Numbered from the stretch's first letter, positions 25,967-34,734 are shown. The stretch: 42,873 nt of DNA from an uncultured Collinsella sp. (GCA_900547655.1 URHQ01000006.1:1-42873), one strand, 5' to 3'. Notes: generated by a model from the sequence alone, not told the origin. Numbers and translations are program-made.

Positions 25967-26070
25967 GCTTGCCTGTGGGAGGCCCCTATATATCGTCCCA
26001 CGCGCAGTTTCGCAGCGCAGCGAGAATGTTTGAGCATGGGATGATATATAGGGGCCTCCCACAGGCAAGC
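25967..26070 (-). repeat. Family-2 long-hairpin element, copy E4
   Basis: A perfect 28-bp inverted repeat (25967-25994 with 26043-26070) encloses a core whose reverse complement reads CCATGCTCAAACATTCTCGC...GCTGCGAAACTGCGCGTGG, as in E3 but with a shorter tip. The outer arms are unrelated to those of E3 except for the innermost ATATC. It ends 13 bp from the stop of the convergent glycosyltransferase. Confidence 0.88.
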
Positions 26071-26083
26071 GGGCAGTCCAATG

Positions 26084-27385
26084 CTAGCGGATATGAGCGG
26101 GTTTTCCGCCCCAATAGAAGCGGCAGAAGGCTCGTTTGCGCTTTTGGGGTTTGCCTACGAGCTCCATGGTGGCGATGGCTATGTCTTCGGCTGCGTGGGG
26201 GCGGCGTAGTACTTCGCCGTTGATGAGTAGCGCTTTGAGCGACTCAGGGTGGTCGTGCAAATGACGTAGGGTTACGATGAGTTCTCGTGCGGTGGTGACA
26301 TGCATGCTGGCGCCCATGCCGGTGAGCATCGTGGTGTTGGCCTTTTCCTGACCGTATGATTTGCCCAGCAGGATCATCGGCAGATGTGCGCATAGGCACT
26401 CGGTGACCGTGAGTCCGCCCGATTTGAGGATTGCCAGGTCGCAGCCGTGCATGAGGGCCGCCATGTCGTCCACGTAGTCCAGAACCGTGACGTTGTCGAG
26501 CTTCATGGCGTCGAAGAGCGTCTTGAGTCGGGCGGCGTATTCCTTATCCTTGCCCGGTAAAAAGACAAAGTGCATGTCTTCAAAGCTGCGTAAGAAGGGG
26601 AGCGTGTGGTCCATCGCGGCACGGAAACGCACGTATGGTTGAGGCAAACTGGCGCCGGCCATCACCAATACGACGGTTTTGTCTATGGGGAGATTGAACT
26701 TGCTGAGCTCATCCTCGCGTTTGTAATCGGTATCGAAACCGGCTCGGATAGGGATGCCCGTTATGCGAATCTTTGACTCGGGAACTTTGCGCGGGCGCAG
26801 CGTTTCGGCCATAAACTCGTTGGCCACGCAGAACAGGTCGGTGTCCTTGTGGGGCCAAAAGCCTTCGACTTCGTAATCGGTCGGCACGCAGATGACCGGA
26901 TAATCGATACCCGTAATTACGCGAGCGCCCACGGCAACATTGGCTGCTGTGATGTGCGTTGCGACCACGGCTATAGGCCTGCGGGTGCGGACATATTCGT
27001 TGAAGGCAGGGAACATAATACGTGACCATGCCGTGCCGCCACCCCAGAGAAGATGTCCTGTAAGCGTATATCGCCAGGTCAGGTCGTAAATGGGGCGTGT
27101 GGCTCCCGTAAAAGAAGCCGCGGTCTTATTGCCGTCGAATTTAATACGTCCAAAATCAAGGATATCGAGCACTTCAATTTCAATATCCTCAGGGATTCCC
27201 TTGGTGCCGCGGATAAGGTCAAATGCTTGTGCAATCGCGTTGGCGGCGGCTTTGTGGCCCGATCCAACTGATGCGTGCACAATGGTTACCAGGGGTTTTT
27301 GTGCAGGTAAAACGGTCATTTGCTCCGGTTGGGGAGTGGCTTGCATGGGCAGGGGAGCGCTATTGCTCGTCTGCGTTTGATCCAT
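26084..27385 (-). CDS. MGDG-synthase/UGT-type glycosyltransferase (GT28-like)
   Basis: A 433-aa lipid-type glycosyltransferase. The N-terminal motif VTIVHASVGSGHKAAANAIAQAF and the segment PTDYEVEGFWPHKDTDLFCV are typical of monogalactosyl/diglucosyl-diacylglycerol synthases. The C-terminal nucleotide-sugar site reads ILKSGGLTVTECLCAHLPMIL with a later GQEKANT. It probably builds membrane glycolipids from diacylglycerol. I chose ATG 27385 (MDQTQTS) because GGGGAG lies ~7 nt upstream; the longer frame to 27802 runs back over trxB. Confidence 0.85.
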   Translation of the reverse strand: MDQTQTSNSAPLPMQATPQPEQMTVLPAQKPLVTIVHASVGSGHKAAANAIAQAFDLIRGTKGIPEDIEIEVLDILDFGRIKFDGNKTAASFTGATRPIYDLTWRYTLTGHLLWGGGTAWSRIMFPAFNEYVRTRRPIAVVATHITAANVAVGARVITGIDYPVICVPTDYEVEGFWPHKDTDLFCVANEFMAETLRPRKVPESKIRITGIPIRAGFDTDYKREDELSKFNLPIDKTVVLVMAGASLPQPYVRFRAAMDHTLPFLRSFEDMHFVFLPGKDKEYAARLKTLFDAMKLDNVTVLDYVDDMAALMHGCDLAILKSGGLTVTECLCAHLPMILLGKSYGQEKANTTMLTGMGASMHVTTARELIVTLRHLHDHPESLKALLINGEVLRRPHAAEDIAIATMELVGKPQKRKRAFCRFYWGGKPAHIR

Positions 27386-27502
27386 CGATAACTCCCCTTC
27401 AGCTTTGTTACGCGATTTATCATTGTAGTGCATGAGTGTCATGTTCACGTAAATTTGGGTATGAGCGCAAAGAACGACAACGTTTCGACGAGAGGATTCT
27501 TC

Positions 27503-28441
27503 ATGACTACCGATCAGCCGATTGATGTTGCGATTATCGGTGGAGGCCCCGCGGGCTATGCTGCCGCCATTTACGCTGCGCGTGCCAACCTGACGACGAC
27601 CGTGATTGAGCAGGGCATGTCGGGTGGACAGATCGCCACGACCAATGAGGTCGAGAACTATCCGGGCATTCCGCTCTTGAGTGGCGCCGAACTCGGCGAG
27701 CGTTTTCAGCAACATGCAGAGGGGCTGGGAGCGCAGGTTACATGGAGCATGGTTACGGGTATCGATTACGATGCCGATGCAGCGCTGTTTACGGTGCATC
27801 ACGATATGGGCGATACGCTTGCCTCGAGCGTTATCGCTTGCATGGGTGCCACGCCGCGTCCGGCAGGTTTCGCTGGCGAGGATACCTATCGCGGTCGTGG
27901 CGTTTCATATTGCGCAACATGTGACGGCATGTTCTTCCGCGGCAAACAGGTCTTTGTAATCGGTGGTGGCAATTCGGCATGCGAAGAGGCACTGTTCCTG
28001 TCAGACATTGCCAGCAGTGTGACCATCGTGCTGCGCCGCGACCAGTTCCGTGCGCCTGATGGTGTTGTTCAGAAAGTACTCAAAAAGGACAATATTACAG
28101 TTAGGTACCAAACTAGTATTGTTGAGCTTTCTGGTGAAGCGATGCCCACGACAATTACGTTCAAGGACAATGCAAGCGGTAAGACGCATGCTGAGACCTT
28201 TGAGCCTGGCTCGTTTGGCATCTTTGTCTTTACCGGGACGCAACCCCATACCGAGCTTGTTGAGCATCTTGTCGATCTGGCGCCTGATGGCGGCATTTTG
28301 ACTGATGAATCCATGGCGACCCGCACGCCAGGTCTATTTGCTGCTGGCGATATCCGTTCCAAGCGCTTACGTCAGGTTGTGACCGCCGTTTCTGACGGAG
28401 CCATAGCAGCAACGAGCGCATACGCGTTTCTCCGCGGATAA
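27503..28441 (+). CDS. trxB: Thioredoxin reductase-like FAD/NAD(P) oxidoreductase
   Basis: 312 aa. FAD-binding GGGPAGYAAAIYAAR near residue 12, redox-active C137-A-T-C140 in YCATCDG, the second dinucleotide motif GGGNSACEEALFL, and a C-terminal TPGLFAAGDIR FAD motif. It reduces thioredoxin with NADPH. ATG 27503 follows AGAGGA by 6 nt. It is divergent from the glycosyltransferase and ends at a good terminator. Confidence 0.92.
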   Translation: MTTDQPIDVAIIGGGPAGYAAAIYAARANLTTTVIEQGMSGGQIATTNEVENYPGIPLLSGAELGERFQQHAEGLGAQVTWSMVTGIDYDADAALFTVHHDMGDTLASSVIACMGATPRPAGFAGEDTYRGRGVSYCATCDGMFFRGKQVFVIGGGNSACEEALFLSDIASSVTIVLRRDQFRAPDGVVQKVLKKDNITVRYQTSIVELSGEAMPTTITFKDNASGKTHAETFEPGSFGIFVFTGTQPHTELVEHLVDLAPDGGILTDESMATRTPGLFAAGDIRSKRLRQVVTAVSDGAIAATSAYAFLRG

Positions 28442-28485
28442 GTACGATAATATATCTTATGTAATGTTGTTATCAATTTACTAAG

Positions 28486-28525
28486 TGGCGGGACGATGTA
28501 TCAGTGCTCCGTCCCGCCAATTTTC
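28486..28525 (+). terminator. Intrinsic terminator after trxB
   Basis: TGGCGGGACG (28486-28495) pairs perfectly with CGTCCCGCCA (28510-28519), followed by ATTTTC. Confidence 0.85.
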
Positions 28526-28594
28526 TTGCCGGCTATGTGGTATGCAAAACTAGATTACGTAGAATACAATATAAAAAATGAACGGAGGACCTTT

Positions 28595-29206
28595 ATGAAT
28601 CACGTTAAACACGTTATTCCGATGTCTGATTCGTCGGTCAGCATTAAGCCTGAGGATATTCAGCCCACTGTGCTGCCCGATGCATTTATTCAGTCCGATA
28701 TCGTGCGCAAACTCAATACGTTGAGTCTGCCGCGCTATGACCAGTTGCCAAATGTGACGCTCTACCGCGACCAGGTCATTGAGTATGTTGCGCTGTGGAT
28801 GGAGCCGCTGTCCATTTGCGTTGAGCAGCCCATCATTACGCCATCGATGATCAATAACTACGTAAAGGTCGGCCTAGTGCCTGCTCCGGTCAAAAAGCAA
28901 TATGGCCGCGAGCAGATTGCCCGCCTGATCGCTATCTGCATCTTTAAACAGGTGCTACCTATTGCTGCTGTGCAGGCACTCTTTAACATTCAGCGTTTGA
29001 GCTACGATGCCCCGACGGCCTTCGATTATGTGGTCGATCAGCTCGAGGCATCGATTCGTTCGGCGTTTTCCGTCGAGCAGACGCCGGTTCCCGATACGGC
29101 GCATCAGGTAACGCGTGAGTCGCTGCTTGTGCGCAGCGCGGTATCGTCCTTCGTTTCGAAGGCGTACCTGATGAGCTATCTCAAGTTCAACGGGTTTAAT
29201 AGTTAG
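28595..29206 (+). CDS. DUF1836 domain protein (putative MerR-like regulator)
   Basis: 203 aa. The middle segment ITPSMINNYVKVGLVPAPVKKQYGREQIARLIAICIFKQV looks like a MerR-type winged helix with helix-turn-helix and wing, as in DUF1836 proteins. The target is unknown. ATG 28595 is preferred because CGGAGGA stands 6 nt upstream; the earlier frame from 28496 lies in the trxB terminator. An AT-rich promoter region (TACAAT/TATAAA around 28566-28576) precedes it. Confidence 0.8.
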   Translation: MNHVKHVIPMSDSSVSIKPEDIQPTVLPDAFIQSDIVRKLNTLSLPRYDQLPNVTLYRDQVIEYVALWMEPLSICVEQPIITPSMINNYVKVGLVPAPVKKQYGREQIARLIAICIFKQVLPIAAVQALFNIQRLSYDAPTAFDYVVDQLEASIRSAFSVEQTPVPDTAHQVTRESLLVRSAVSSFVSKAYLMSYLKFNGFNS

Positions 29207-29213
29207 TCGACGT

Positions 29214-29266
29214 ATAAAACGGGCGGGATAAAGAGGCATCTGTCGCTTTATCCCGCCCGTATTTTT
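29214..29266. terminator. Bidirectional terminator between DUF1836 and DegV genes
   Basis: A 15-bp perfect stem (29219-29233 with 29246-29260) is followed by ATTTTT on + and by TTTTAT on -. It serves both convergent genes. Confidence 0.9.
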
Positions 29267-29279
29267 GCTTGGTTGGACT

Positions 29280-30146
29280 TTATTTGCCCGAAGCTACGCC
29301 CATGCCATAGCCGATGATGAGGCCGTGCATCTCGGCGTAATAGGAATCCAGGCCATTGCAGGGCATAATGATGGTCTTGGAGTCGGGCCAATGCTCAATA
29401 ATGCGATCGGCCAGCGCCTGGGCGCTCGATACGTTTTCCACATGGTCGATGACGACCTCACCGCCCGTAAAGCCCTCGGCTTCCATGGTGTCGATGATCT
29501 TGTTGAGCATCTTCTTTTCGCCACGCGTGTGCCCGACGAGTTCGATTTTACCGGCCTCACTCGCCGTGCCCAAAATGCGGATATTGAGCTTGTTGGCAAT
29601 GACGCCGGCTGCCTTAGGGATACGTCCGGCTTTGGCGAGGTTTTCGTAATTGCACAAACTGAAGAGGATTTTGCTGTTCTGTTCAAGACTATCGAAGTAT
29701 GCGCAAGCATCCTCGAATGAGACATCCGGGTTGCTTGCAAGATAGCGGTCGAACAGCAGGAAAATGAGGTCCATTTTGCCGCCAGCTGCGCGTGAATTGA
29801 CTAGATGAATCTGTCGGTCCGGTTCCTCGGCAAGAACCATATCGCGAGCCGTGGCTGCCGCGTTGTAGCTGCCCGACACGCCCTCAGAGATCGGCATGCA
29901 GATGGTCTTGTCTGCCAATTTGAAGAGCTCGGCCCACTCCCCTACGCTGGGACAAGCGCTCGAAGAAGCGTTCGTCTCCGCCTGAACAGCGCAGTTGAGC
30001 TCATGAACATCGAGCGAAAGGTCATCGACGAATTCACGCTCCCCCACTCGAATTTTGAGGGGCGCAAATGCAAAGGTGGTATGGGGCGCGGTCGGTTGCC
30101 AATCGCGGAGGTTGCAGCTTGAATCGGAGATAAGTGCCCAGCTCAT
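29280..30146 (-). CDS. DegV family fatty-acid-binding protein
   Basis: 288 aa. Features are ALISDSSCNL at the N-terminus, the PSVGEWAELF segment, ISEGVSGSYNAA, and the AGRIPKAAGVIANKLNIRILG motif, all typical of DegV. Related proteins (FakB) bind an acyl chain and present it to fatty-acid kinase FakA, which is not in this window. AAAGGA precedes the ATG. Confidence 0.9.
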   Translation of the reverse strand: MSWALISDSSCNLRDWQPTAPHTTFAFAPLKIRVGEREFVDDLSLDVHELNCAVQAETNASSSACPSVGEWAELFKLADKTICMPISEGVSGSYNAAATARDMVLAEEPDRQIHLVNSRAAGGKMDLIFLLFDRYLASNPDVSFEDACAYFDSLEQNSKILFSLCNYENLAKAGRIPKAAGVIANKLNIRILGTASEAGKIELVGHTRGEKKMLNKIIDTMEAEGFTGGEVVIDHVENVSSAQALADRIIEHWPDSKTIIMPCNGLDSYYAEMHGLIIGYGMGVASGK

Positions 30147-30175
30147 AGAGGGTCCTTTCTAATGGTTCGTAAACA

Positions 30176-30236
30176 ATTATAGCCTTCTTGCAAACCAAAT
30201 GGACGGCTATCTAGTTTTGAATACTAGATAGCCGTC
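30176..30236 (-). promoter_or_regulatory. DegV promoter region with 14-bp palindrome
   Basis: A perfect -10 TATAAT reads on the - strand at 30176-30181, with no convincing -35. Just upstream is a perfect 14-bp inverted repeat (30202-30215 with 30223-30236, 7-bp spacer). It may be an operator that substitutes for the -35, or a second hairpin behind the NlpC/P60 gene. Confidence 0.5.
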
Positions 30237-30246
30237 TAAGATGAGA

Positions 30247-30288
30247 GAGAAAAGAGTGGACCTCGCGACTTAAAGCCACGAGGTCCAC
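30247..30288 (-). terminator. Terminator of the NlpC/P60 gene
   Basis: GTGGACCTCG pairs with CGAGGTCCAC (30256-30265 with 30279-30288); on the - strand it is followed by TCTTTTCTC. Confidence 0.75.
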
Positions 30289-30311
30289 ATTCACACGCTG
30301 TGTAGGATAAC

Positions 30312-31439
30312 TTAGTAGCGCACGAAGATATAGTTGTTGTTCATGCCGGCGGCAACGGAACTGATGATAACACCCGTGTTGTAGTCGGAAGCATGAATCA
30401 TCTGACCACCACCGATGTAAATGCCGGTGTGGTACGAGTTGACCACAACGTCACCGGGCTGCGGATCGGACACACGCGTCCAGCCCATAAAGGTGCCCGT
30501 GGTGCCCAGGCGGCAATAGCGACCAGTGAGACAATAGCTAACAAAACCAGAGCAGTCGAAGCTGTTCGGGCCAATTCCGCCCCAGGAATAAGCGCAACCA
30601 AGCTTACTGTATGCACGCGAGACAACAGAACCGCCGTCGACGGACTGGCTCGGAGCAGAAGGCGTCGGAGCCGGAGCGGGCGTGGAAGGCTGCGGCGTCG
30701 GAGCAGGTGCCGGCGTAGGAGCCGGTGTGTTGCCGCCCTGGTTGTTGTTATTGCTGGTCTGGCCACCGTTGTTGGTGTTCTCGGTCGTACCGGCAGTCTC
30801 GTTGCTCACCGTGGCCTTCTCGGCGGTGCTGGCGTTGATGCCGGCCTGCAGCGCGGCGTTGGCCTCGGCCTCTGCGGCAAGCTCGGCTTGCAGCTGCGAA
30901 TCCAGGGAGTTTACGACGTTCTGGGCTTCAGCCTGCTGGGCGTTAAGCTCGTCAACCTTCTTTTGCGTGTTGGCGACGTTCTTTTCCTGCTCGGCCTGCT
31001 TATCGGTGAGCTGCTGCTTAAGCTCCTTGACCTCTTGAATGGTCTGAGCTTGCTTATCGGAAACTTTGCCGTAGTAGAACAGACGGTTGAGCATATCGCT
31101 CAGGTCATCGACGCCTGTCAGAACCTGAAGCAGGCTCAGACCGCCGGTTTTGTACTCGCCGGCGACATAGGTCGAGAGCTTGGCCTGACCATCGGCAATC
31201 TCCTGCTGCTTTTGCGTGATCTCGCCGGCAGTCTGATCGAGCGCCTGCGTCTGCGTGGCGAGCTCATCGTAAATCTGCTGGGTTTGGGTACCGATCTGCT
31301 CGAGCTTAGTACGAGCAGCGGCAAGGTCGGATGCGGTATCGGCGTAGGCAGGAGCCGCGAGGCCCAAGCCCAAAACACAAGCGAGGGTTGCCGTAGCAGC
31401 GCAGCGTGCCATATTTTTGTGCGTGTTTGCTGTGCGCAT
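30312..31439 (-). CDS. Secreted NlpC/P60 peptidoglycan hydrolase
   Basis: 375 aa. A signal peptide (residues ~12-33, ending AAPAYA), a coiled coil (~35-200, RipC/PcsB-like), a Thr/Asn then Pro/Ala linker (~210-270), and a C-terminal NlpC/P60 domain (~273-375). The catalytic Cys is in NSFDCSGFVSYCL, the His in NSYHTGIYIGGG. It cuts peptide crosslinks in the wall, most likely during division; the coiled coil suggests autoinhibition by a partner. GAAAGGAAG precedes the ATG. Confidence 0.92.
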   Translation of the reverse strand: MRTANTHKNMARCAATATLACVLGLGLAAPAYADTASDLAAARTKLEQIGTQTQQIYDELATQTQALDQTAGEITQKQQEIADGQAKLSTYVAGEYKTGGLSLLQVLTGVDDLSDMLNRLFYYGKVSDKQAQTIQEVKELKQQLTDKQAEQEKNVANTQKKVDELNAQQAEAQNVVNSLDSQLQAELAAEAEANAALQAGINASTAEKATVSNETAGTTENTNNGGQTSNNNNQGGNTPAPTPAPAPTPQPSTPAPAPTPSAPSQSVDGGSVVSRAYSKLGCAYSWGGIGPNSFDCSGFVSYCLTGRYCRLGTTGTFMGWTRVSDPQPGDVVVNSYHTGIYIGGGQMIHASDYNTGVIISSVAAGMNNNYIFVRY

Positions 31440-31471
31440 GTAGCTTCCTTTCCAGTAACTAAGGGTAACGG

Positions 31472-32002
31472 CTAGTCCACCGTCACCAGGCTAAAGAGCT
31501 CCACATCGTCATTAGACGGCGTGAGCTTCTCGCGCGGGTTGAGAAACGCAAGCTCAAGGATACAACCGTAACCGACAAGCTTTGCGCCCATATCTCGCAC
31601 CAGTTTACCTGTTGCCTCGACGGTTCCGCCCGTCGCGACCAAGTCGTCCAGAATCAACACGGTATCTTTAGAGCTGATAGCGTCGGCATGGATCTCAATT
31701 GAATCGGTGCCGTACTCGAGCTCGTAGCTCTGGCTTACGGTCTCACGCGGCAGCTTGCCCGGTTTACGTGCAGGAACAAAGCCAGCGCCAAGGGCTACAG
31801 CCACCGGTACGCCAACCATAAAGCCGCGAGCCTCGGGACCCACGACCTTGGTGATTCCCATGCCGGCAAAGTGCTCGGCGAGGGCATCGGTCATGGCTTT
31901 GAGCGCCTCGGGATTGCCAAAGAGCGGCGTGATGTCCTTAAAGATGACTCCGGGCTCGGGATAGTCGGGGATATCGACGATTTGAGATTCGAAGTCGTAC
32001 AT
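31472..32002 (-). CDS. apt: Adenine phosphoribosyltransferase
   Basis: A 176-aa purine salvage enzyme. PRPP-binding motif VLILDDLVATGGTVEA, plus GVIFKDITPLF and GPEARGFMVGVPVA, are diagnostic. I use ATG 32002 (MYDFESQ), with GAAAGG ~7 nt upstream; the longer frame to 32086 overlaps the MerR gene. Confidence 0.95.
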   Translation of the reverse strand: MYDFESQIVDIPDYPEPGVIFKDITPLFGNPEALKAMTDALAEHFAGMGITKVVGPEARGFMVGVPVAVALGAGFVPARKPGKLPRETVSQSYELEYGTDSIEIHADAISSKDTVLILDDLVATGGTVEATGKLVRDMGAKLVGYGCILELAFLNPREKLTPSNDDVELFSLVTVD

Positions 32003-32042
32003 TGCATGACCTTTCAATGGGTTGCCGAAATTACAGCAGCTG

Positions 32043-32921
32043 TTATTTGCCCGCGGTGGCGGTTCCGGAGTGCGAAGGGGCGACAACCTTGAGCGGCTTT
32101 ACGAGAGAATCCTCGTGTGGAGCCGGCGCAGCTATCTCTTCGTTTTTGGCCTTGGTGGACTCGGAACGAGTGATTTCCTCATCGAGTGCATCGATGTCGG
32201 CGTCCTCGACCACGGCGTTGAGCGACTCAAAAACGCGGTTCTTGAGCAGTGCGGTGTGCACGCCTTCCGTTAGGTCGTGAAGCTTCTTAAACGCACGTTC
32301 GAGCTTGGCGTCGCGCTCGTCATCGGAGGTATCCATGCCGAGCATGCTCACAAGCACCTGCTCAAACATCGAGGACTCGCGGTTGGCGGAAGACACGTAC
32401 TGACGCAGGTTGCGCGGCTCGATATGGAAGCGCGACAGCTCGGAGCAGTAGCGGATGATCGGAAAATCGCGACCATCGACAAGCTCGCGATTCTGCGGAC
32501 TCTTGATGATGCGAATGAGGTCGTTCTCGGCGAGCGAGCGGATAAACGAAATTTCGACGCCCAACATATCGGGAATGGTCTCGATGGGATGCAGCTTTTG
32601 CTTAGTCTCCTTGGGCTCCGTCTTGAGCGGAACATCGGATAGCAAGCCCACCTCGTAGGCGAGCGTTGACAGGTCCGTGGCGTTTTCCAAGCGCTGCTTA
32701 ATCACGTTGAGCGGCATGTAGCGGGTCTTCTGCAAGTGCAGGATGACCTCCAGACGATCAACGTCCTCCTTAGAGTACTGACGGTATCCCTTAGGCGTAC
32801 GATGAGGGGTAATGAGCCCCTCATCCTCTAGAAATCTAATTTTTGAGTTCGAAAGATCGGGGTATGCGCCTCGAAGTAAGTTGACGACTTGGCCGATACT
32901 CAGATAGTTGCGTTCGGCCAT
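32043..32921 (-). CDS. ftsR: MerR-family regulator, FtsR-like
   Basis: 292 aa. The N-terminal MerR winged helix is clear: LSIGQVVNLLRGAYPDLSNSKIRFLEDEGLI, then TPKGYRQYSKEDVDRL. The C-terminal part (MLGVEISFIRSLAENDLI and on) suits the FtsR group. In Corynebacterium and Mycobacterium the FtsR-type gene lies beside the FHA gene odhI/garA, exactly as here, and FtsR activates ftsZ. The assignment rests on this synteny plus the domain. It overlaps neither neighbour and is 3 bp from the FHA gene. Confidence 0.7.
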   Translation of the reverse strand: MAERNYLSIGQVVNLLRGAYPDLSNSKIRFLEDEGLITPHRTPKGYRQYSKEDVDRLEVILHLQKTRYMPLNVIKQRLENATDLSTLAYEVGLLSDVPLKTEPKETKQKLHPIETIPDMLGVEISFIRSLAENDLIRIIKSPQNRELVDGRDFPIIRYCSELSRFHIEPRNLRQYVSSANRESSMFEQVLVSMLGMDTSDDERDAKLERAFKKLHDLTEGVHTALLKNRVFESLNAVVEDADIDALDEEITRSESTKAKNEEIAAPAPHEDSLVKPLKVVAPSHSGTATAGK

Positions 32922-32924
32922 GCC

Positions 32925-33359
32925 CTACTCACCGGTTTCGATGCGCTCCGGCGTGCTCTCGTGGTAGATGAGCGTAAACGTACCGATCTGGACGGAAGAA
33001 CCGTCGTGCAGCGGGGCCGCATTGACGATGGCACCGTCGACCCAGGTGCCATTGAGCGAGCCCAAGTCCTCGATGCGAGCGCCAAGGCCCTCGCGGATAA
33101 TGCGCGCGTGGCTGCGCGAAACGGTCATGTCATTGAGGAAGATGCCGTTTGCAGGATCGCGGCCGATGGTGGTCACGTCGTCCTCGAGCTCAAAGGCGGC
33201 ACCAGTCTGCGGACCCTTGACGATGGACAGAACGGGGGCGGTGATGCGCACGTTGGCCATGAGGTCGGGAACGGTGACGTCGCTTGAAGGCACGCGGAAT
33301 ACGCAGGTAGCGTCAGCAGTCTTATCATTCTGAGGCATATTGTTAACCATGTTGTCCAT
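32925..33359 (-). CDS. FHA-domain protein, GarA/OdhI-like
   Basis: 144 aa. Residues ~55-135 are an FHA domain with GRDPANGIFLNDMTVSRSHA and LGSLNGTWVDG. The N-terminal tail carries DATCVFRV, comparable to the ETTSVFRA phospho-threonine site of GarA/OdhI. Those proteins switch 2-oxoglutarate metabolism when phosphorylated by Ser/Thr kinases. An anaerobe may use it on glutamate enzymes; that is inference. The start at 33359 has GGGGT before it. Confidence 0.8.
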   Translation of the reverse strand: MDNMVNNMPQNDKTADATCVFRVPSSDVTVPDLMANVRITAPVLSIVKGPQTGAAFELEDDVTTIGRDPANGIFLNDMTVSRSHARIIREGLGARIEDLGSLNGTWVDGAIVNAAPLHDGSSVQIGTFTLIYHESTPERIETGE

Positions 33360-33425
33360 GACAACCCCTAACTTATCGCGGACGTGCCGCAAATAATGAA
33401 CCGTACGTAATCATACCCCAACGAA

Positions 33426-34130
33426 TCAGTCTTCGATTTCAGGGTTCAGAAAGTCGATGTCCTCGTCCTCGGGATGCGCGAGAGCCTGTTTAATGGCCAC
33501 TCCGCCCTTAATGGAGTAGATGACAGCCGTGAGCATGGAGAAGATCACGCCGCCGTACACAAAGAAGATGCCGAGGGGCACCGAGCTTCCATTGAGGCCC
33601 GGGAAGGCCGTAAGGGATGAAGGTAAAAGATGCAGACCGTCAATAACGGGGAAACCGAGCAGCATGAGCGAGAAGCCGGTCATGAGCAGCGCAGTGGCAA
33701 TCTTTCCGGGAAAGACGACATCGATGGGGCGACGGTGATAATGGCGCACGATAAGCGTGCCGATGCCCAGATAGATGTCGCGGCCAATAATGAGCACGCA
33801 GACCCAGATGGGCAGCTCACCGCGGACCACCAGTCCCAGCACGCCGGTGAACAGCAGCGCACGGTCGCAAATGGGATCCATGACCTTGCCGAGCCACGAG
33901 ACCGTCTTAGTCATGCGGGCGATCTGACCGTCCATCCAGTCGGTGGAGGCGGCAACGGCGTAGATAACGATGGCGATGACGCGGTTGTTATCCGTCACAA
34001 ACAGGTATAGAAATACCAGGGTGAGGATCAGGCGCGTAAAGGTGATGAAATTGGAGATCGTAAAGATCTTATTCGACGGGTAATCGGAAGTGCCGATAAG
34101 CTCCTTTTTGATCTTCTTTTTGATGCCCAC
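33426..34130 (-). CDS. CDP-alcohol phosphatidyltransferase (second PgsA-like)
   Basis: 234 aa with the family signature DWMDGQIARMTKTVSWLGKVMDPICD and about five membrane segments. It could be a cardiolipin-type or phosphatidylglycerophosphate synthase; the head-group acceptor cannot be read from the sequence. GTG 34130 (VGIKKKIKKE) is taken as start since GGGGGAG lies 4 nt upstream; the upstream frame to 34244 has no site. A -10-like TATAGT stands ~30 bp upstream. Confidence 0.8.
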   Translation of the reverse strand: MGIKKKIKKELIGTSDYPSNKIFTISNFITFTRLILTLVFLYLFVTDNNRVIAIVIYAVAASTDWMDGQIARMTKTVSWLGKVMDPICDRALLFTGVLGLVVRGELPIWVCVLIIGRDIYLGIGTLIVRHYHRRPIDVVFPGKIATALLMTGFSLMLLGFPVIDGLHLLPSSLTAFPGLNGSSVPLGIFFVYGGVIFSMLTAVIYSIKGGVAIKQALAHPEDEDIDFLNPEIED

Positions 34131-34279
34131 AGGACTCCCCCGCTGGTTAACGACAAAACTTTCGATACTATACCCGTTCCGGCGATGTCTATCCAGCGTA
34201 AGCATAGAGAGTCCAGACATGTGGAGGATGCTGCTGGGTGCCACGAGGACTCTCGCGCCGTTGCTTTAACAAAAAACTC

Positions 34280-34543
34280 TCACAGGAAGTAGCCGCGAGG
34301 GCTATGTTGGTAGTTGCAGCTACAGTTATTGTTGAGGGTGAGCAGCGCGTCGCGCACGCCGTAGAGGTAGCCGCTGATGAGCGCCCAGCGCACGCGCTCG
34401 TCGAGCGCAGCGAGGTAGAGCGTCTGCATGCCACCGCCGGAAAAGCCGACGCAGCCGAGTTCGCGCAGACTCCACGCGCCGCGCGCCGCAACGTAGTCGA
34501 TGAGGCGCATGAGGTCCCAGGTCTTCGGCATCGATGTGCACAT
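34280..34543 (-). pseudogene. Alpha/beta-hydrolase fragment
   Basis: The translation KTWDLMRLIDYVAAR...CVGFSGGGMQTLYLAALDERVR, then ISGYLYGVRDALL and NNNCSCNY, matches the middle of acetyl-esterase-like hydrolases, with the nucleophile Ser in GFSGGG. Neither the N-terminal half nor the part carrying the Asp and His of the triad is present; the match stops at ~34310. It is a remnant, joined at its 5' side to an unrelated fragment. Confidence 0.75.
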
Positions 34544-34649
34544 CGAGCATCACGCCGACCATGAACATTGCGAGAAACGTATTTGCCGAGCCCACCGAAG
34601 CGGTGACGTCGAGCACCGGCGCAGAATAGCGATGCATCCCTTTGTACAT
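34530..34649 (-). pseudogene. AEC-type permease fragment
   Basis: In another frame the - strand reads PVLDVTASVGSANTFLAMF followed by MVGVMLDVHI, resembling a short stretch of auxin-efflux-carrier (AEC) permeases. Only ~35 residues survive. Its end meets the hydrolase fragment at ~34530, so a deletion probably joined two genes. The assignment is from a short match. Confidence 0.5.
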
Positions 34650-34734
34650 GGGCACACAAGGGGATACAGCAAAGGCGACCGGAGGTCGCAATACCCTCCT
34701 GGTGAACAGCTAGCAAGGTGAGTAAAACCACACC

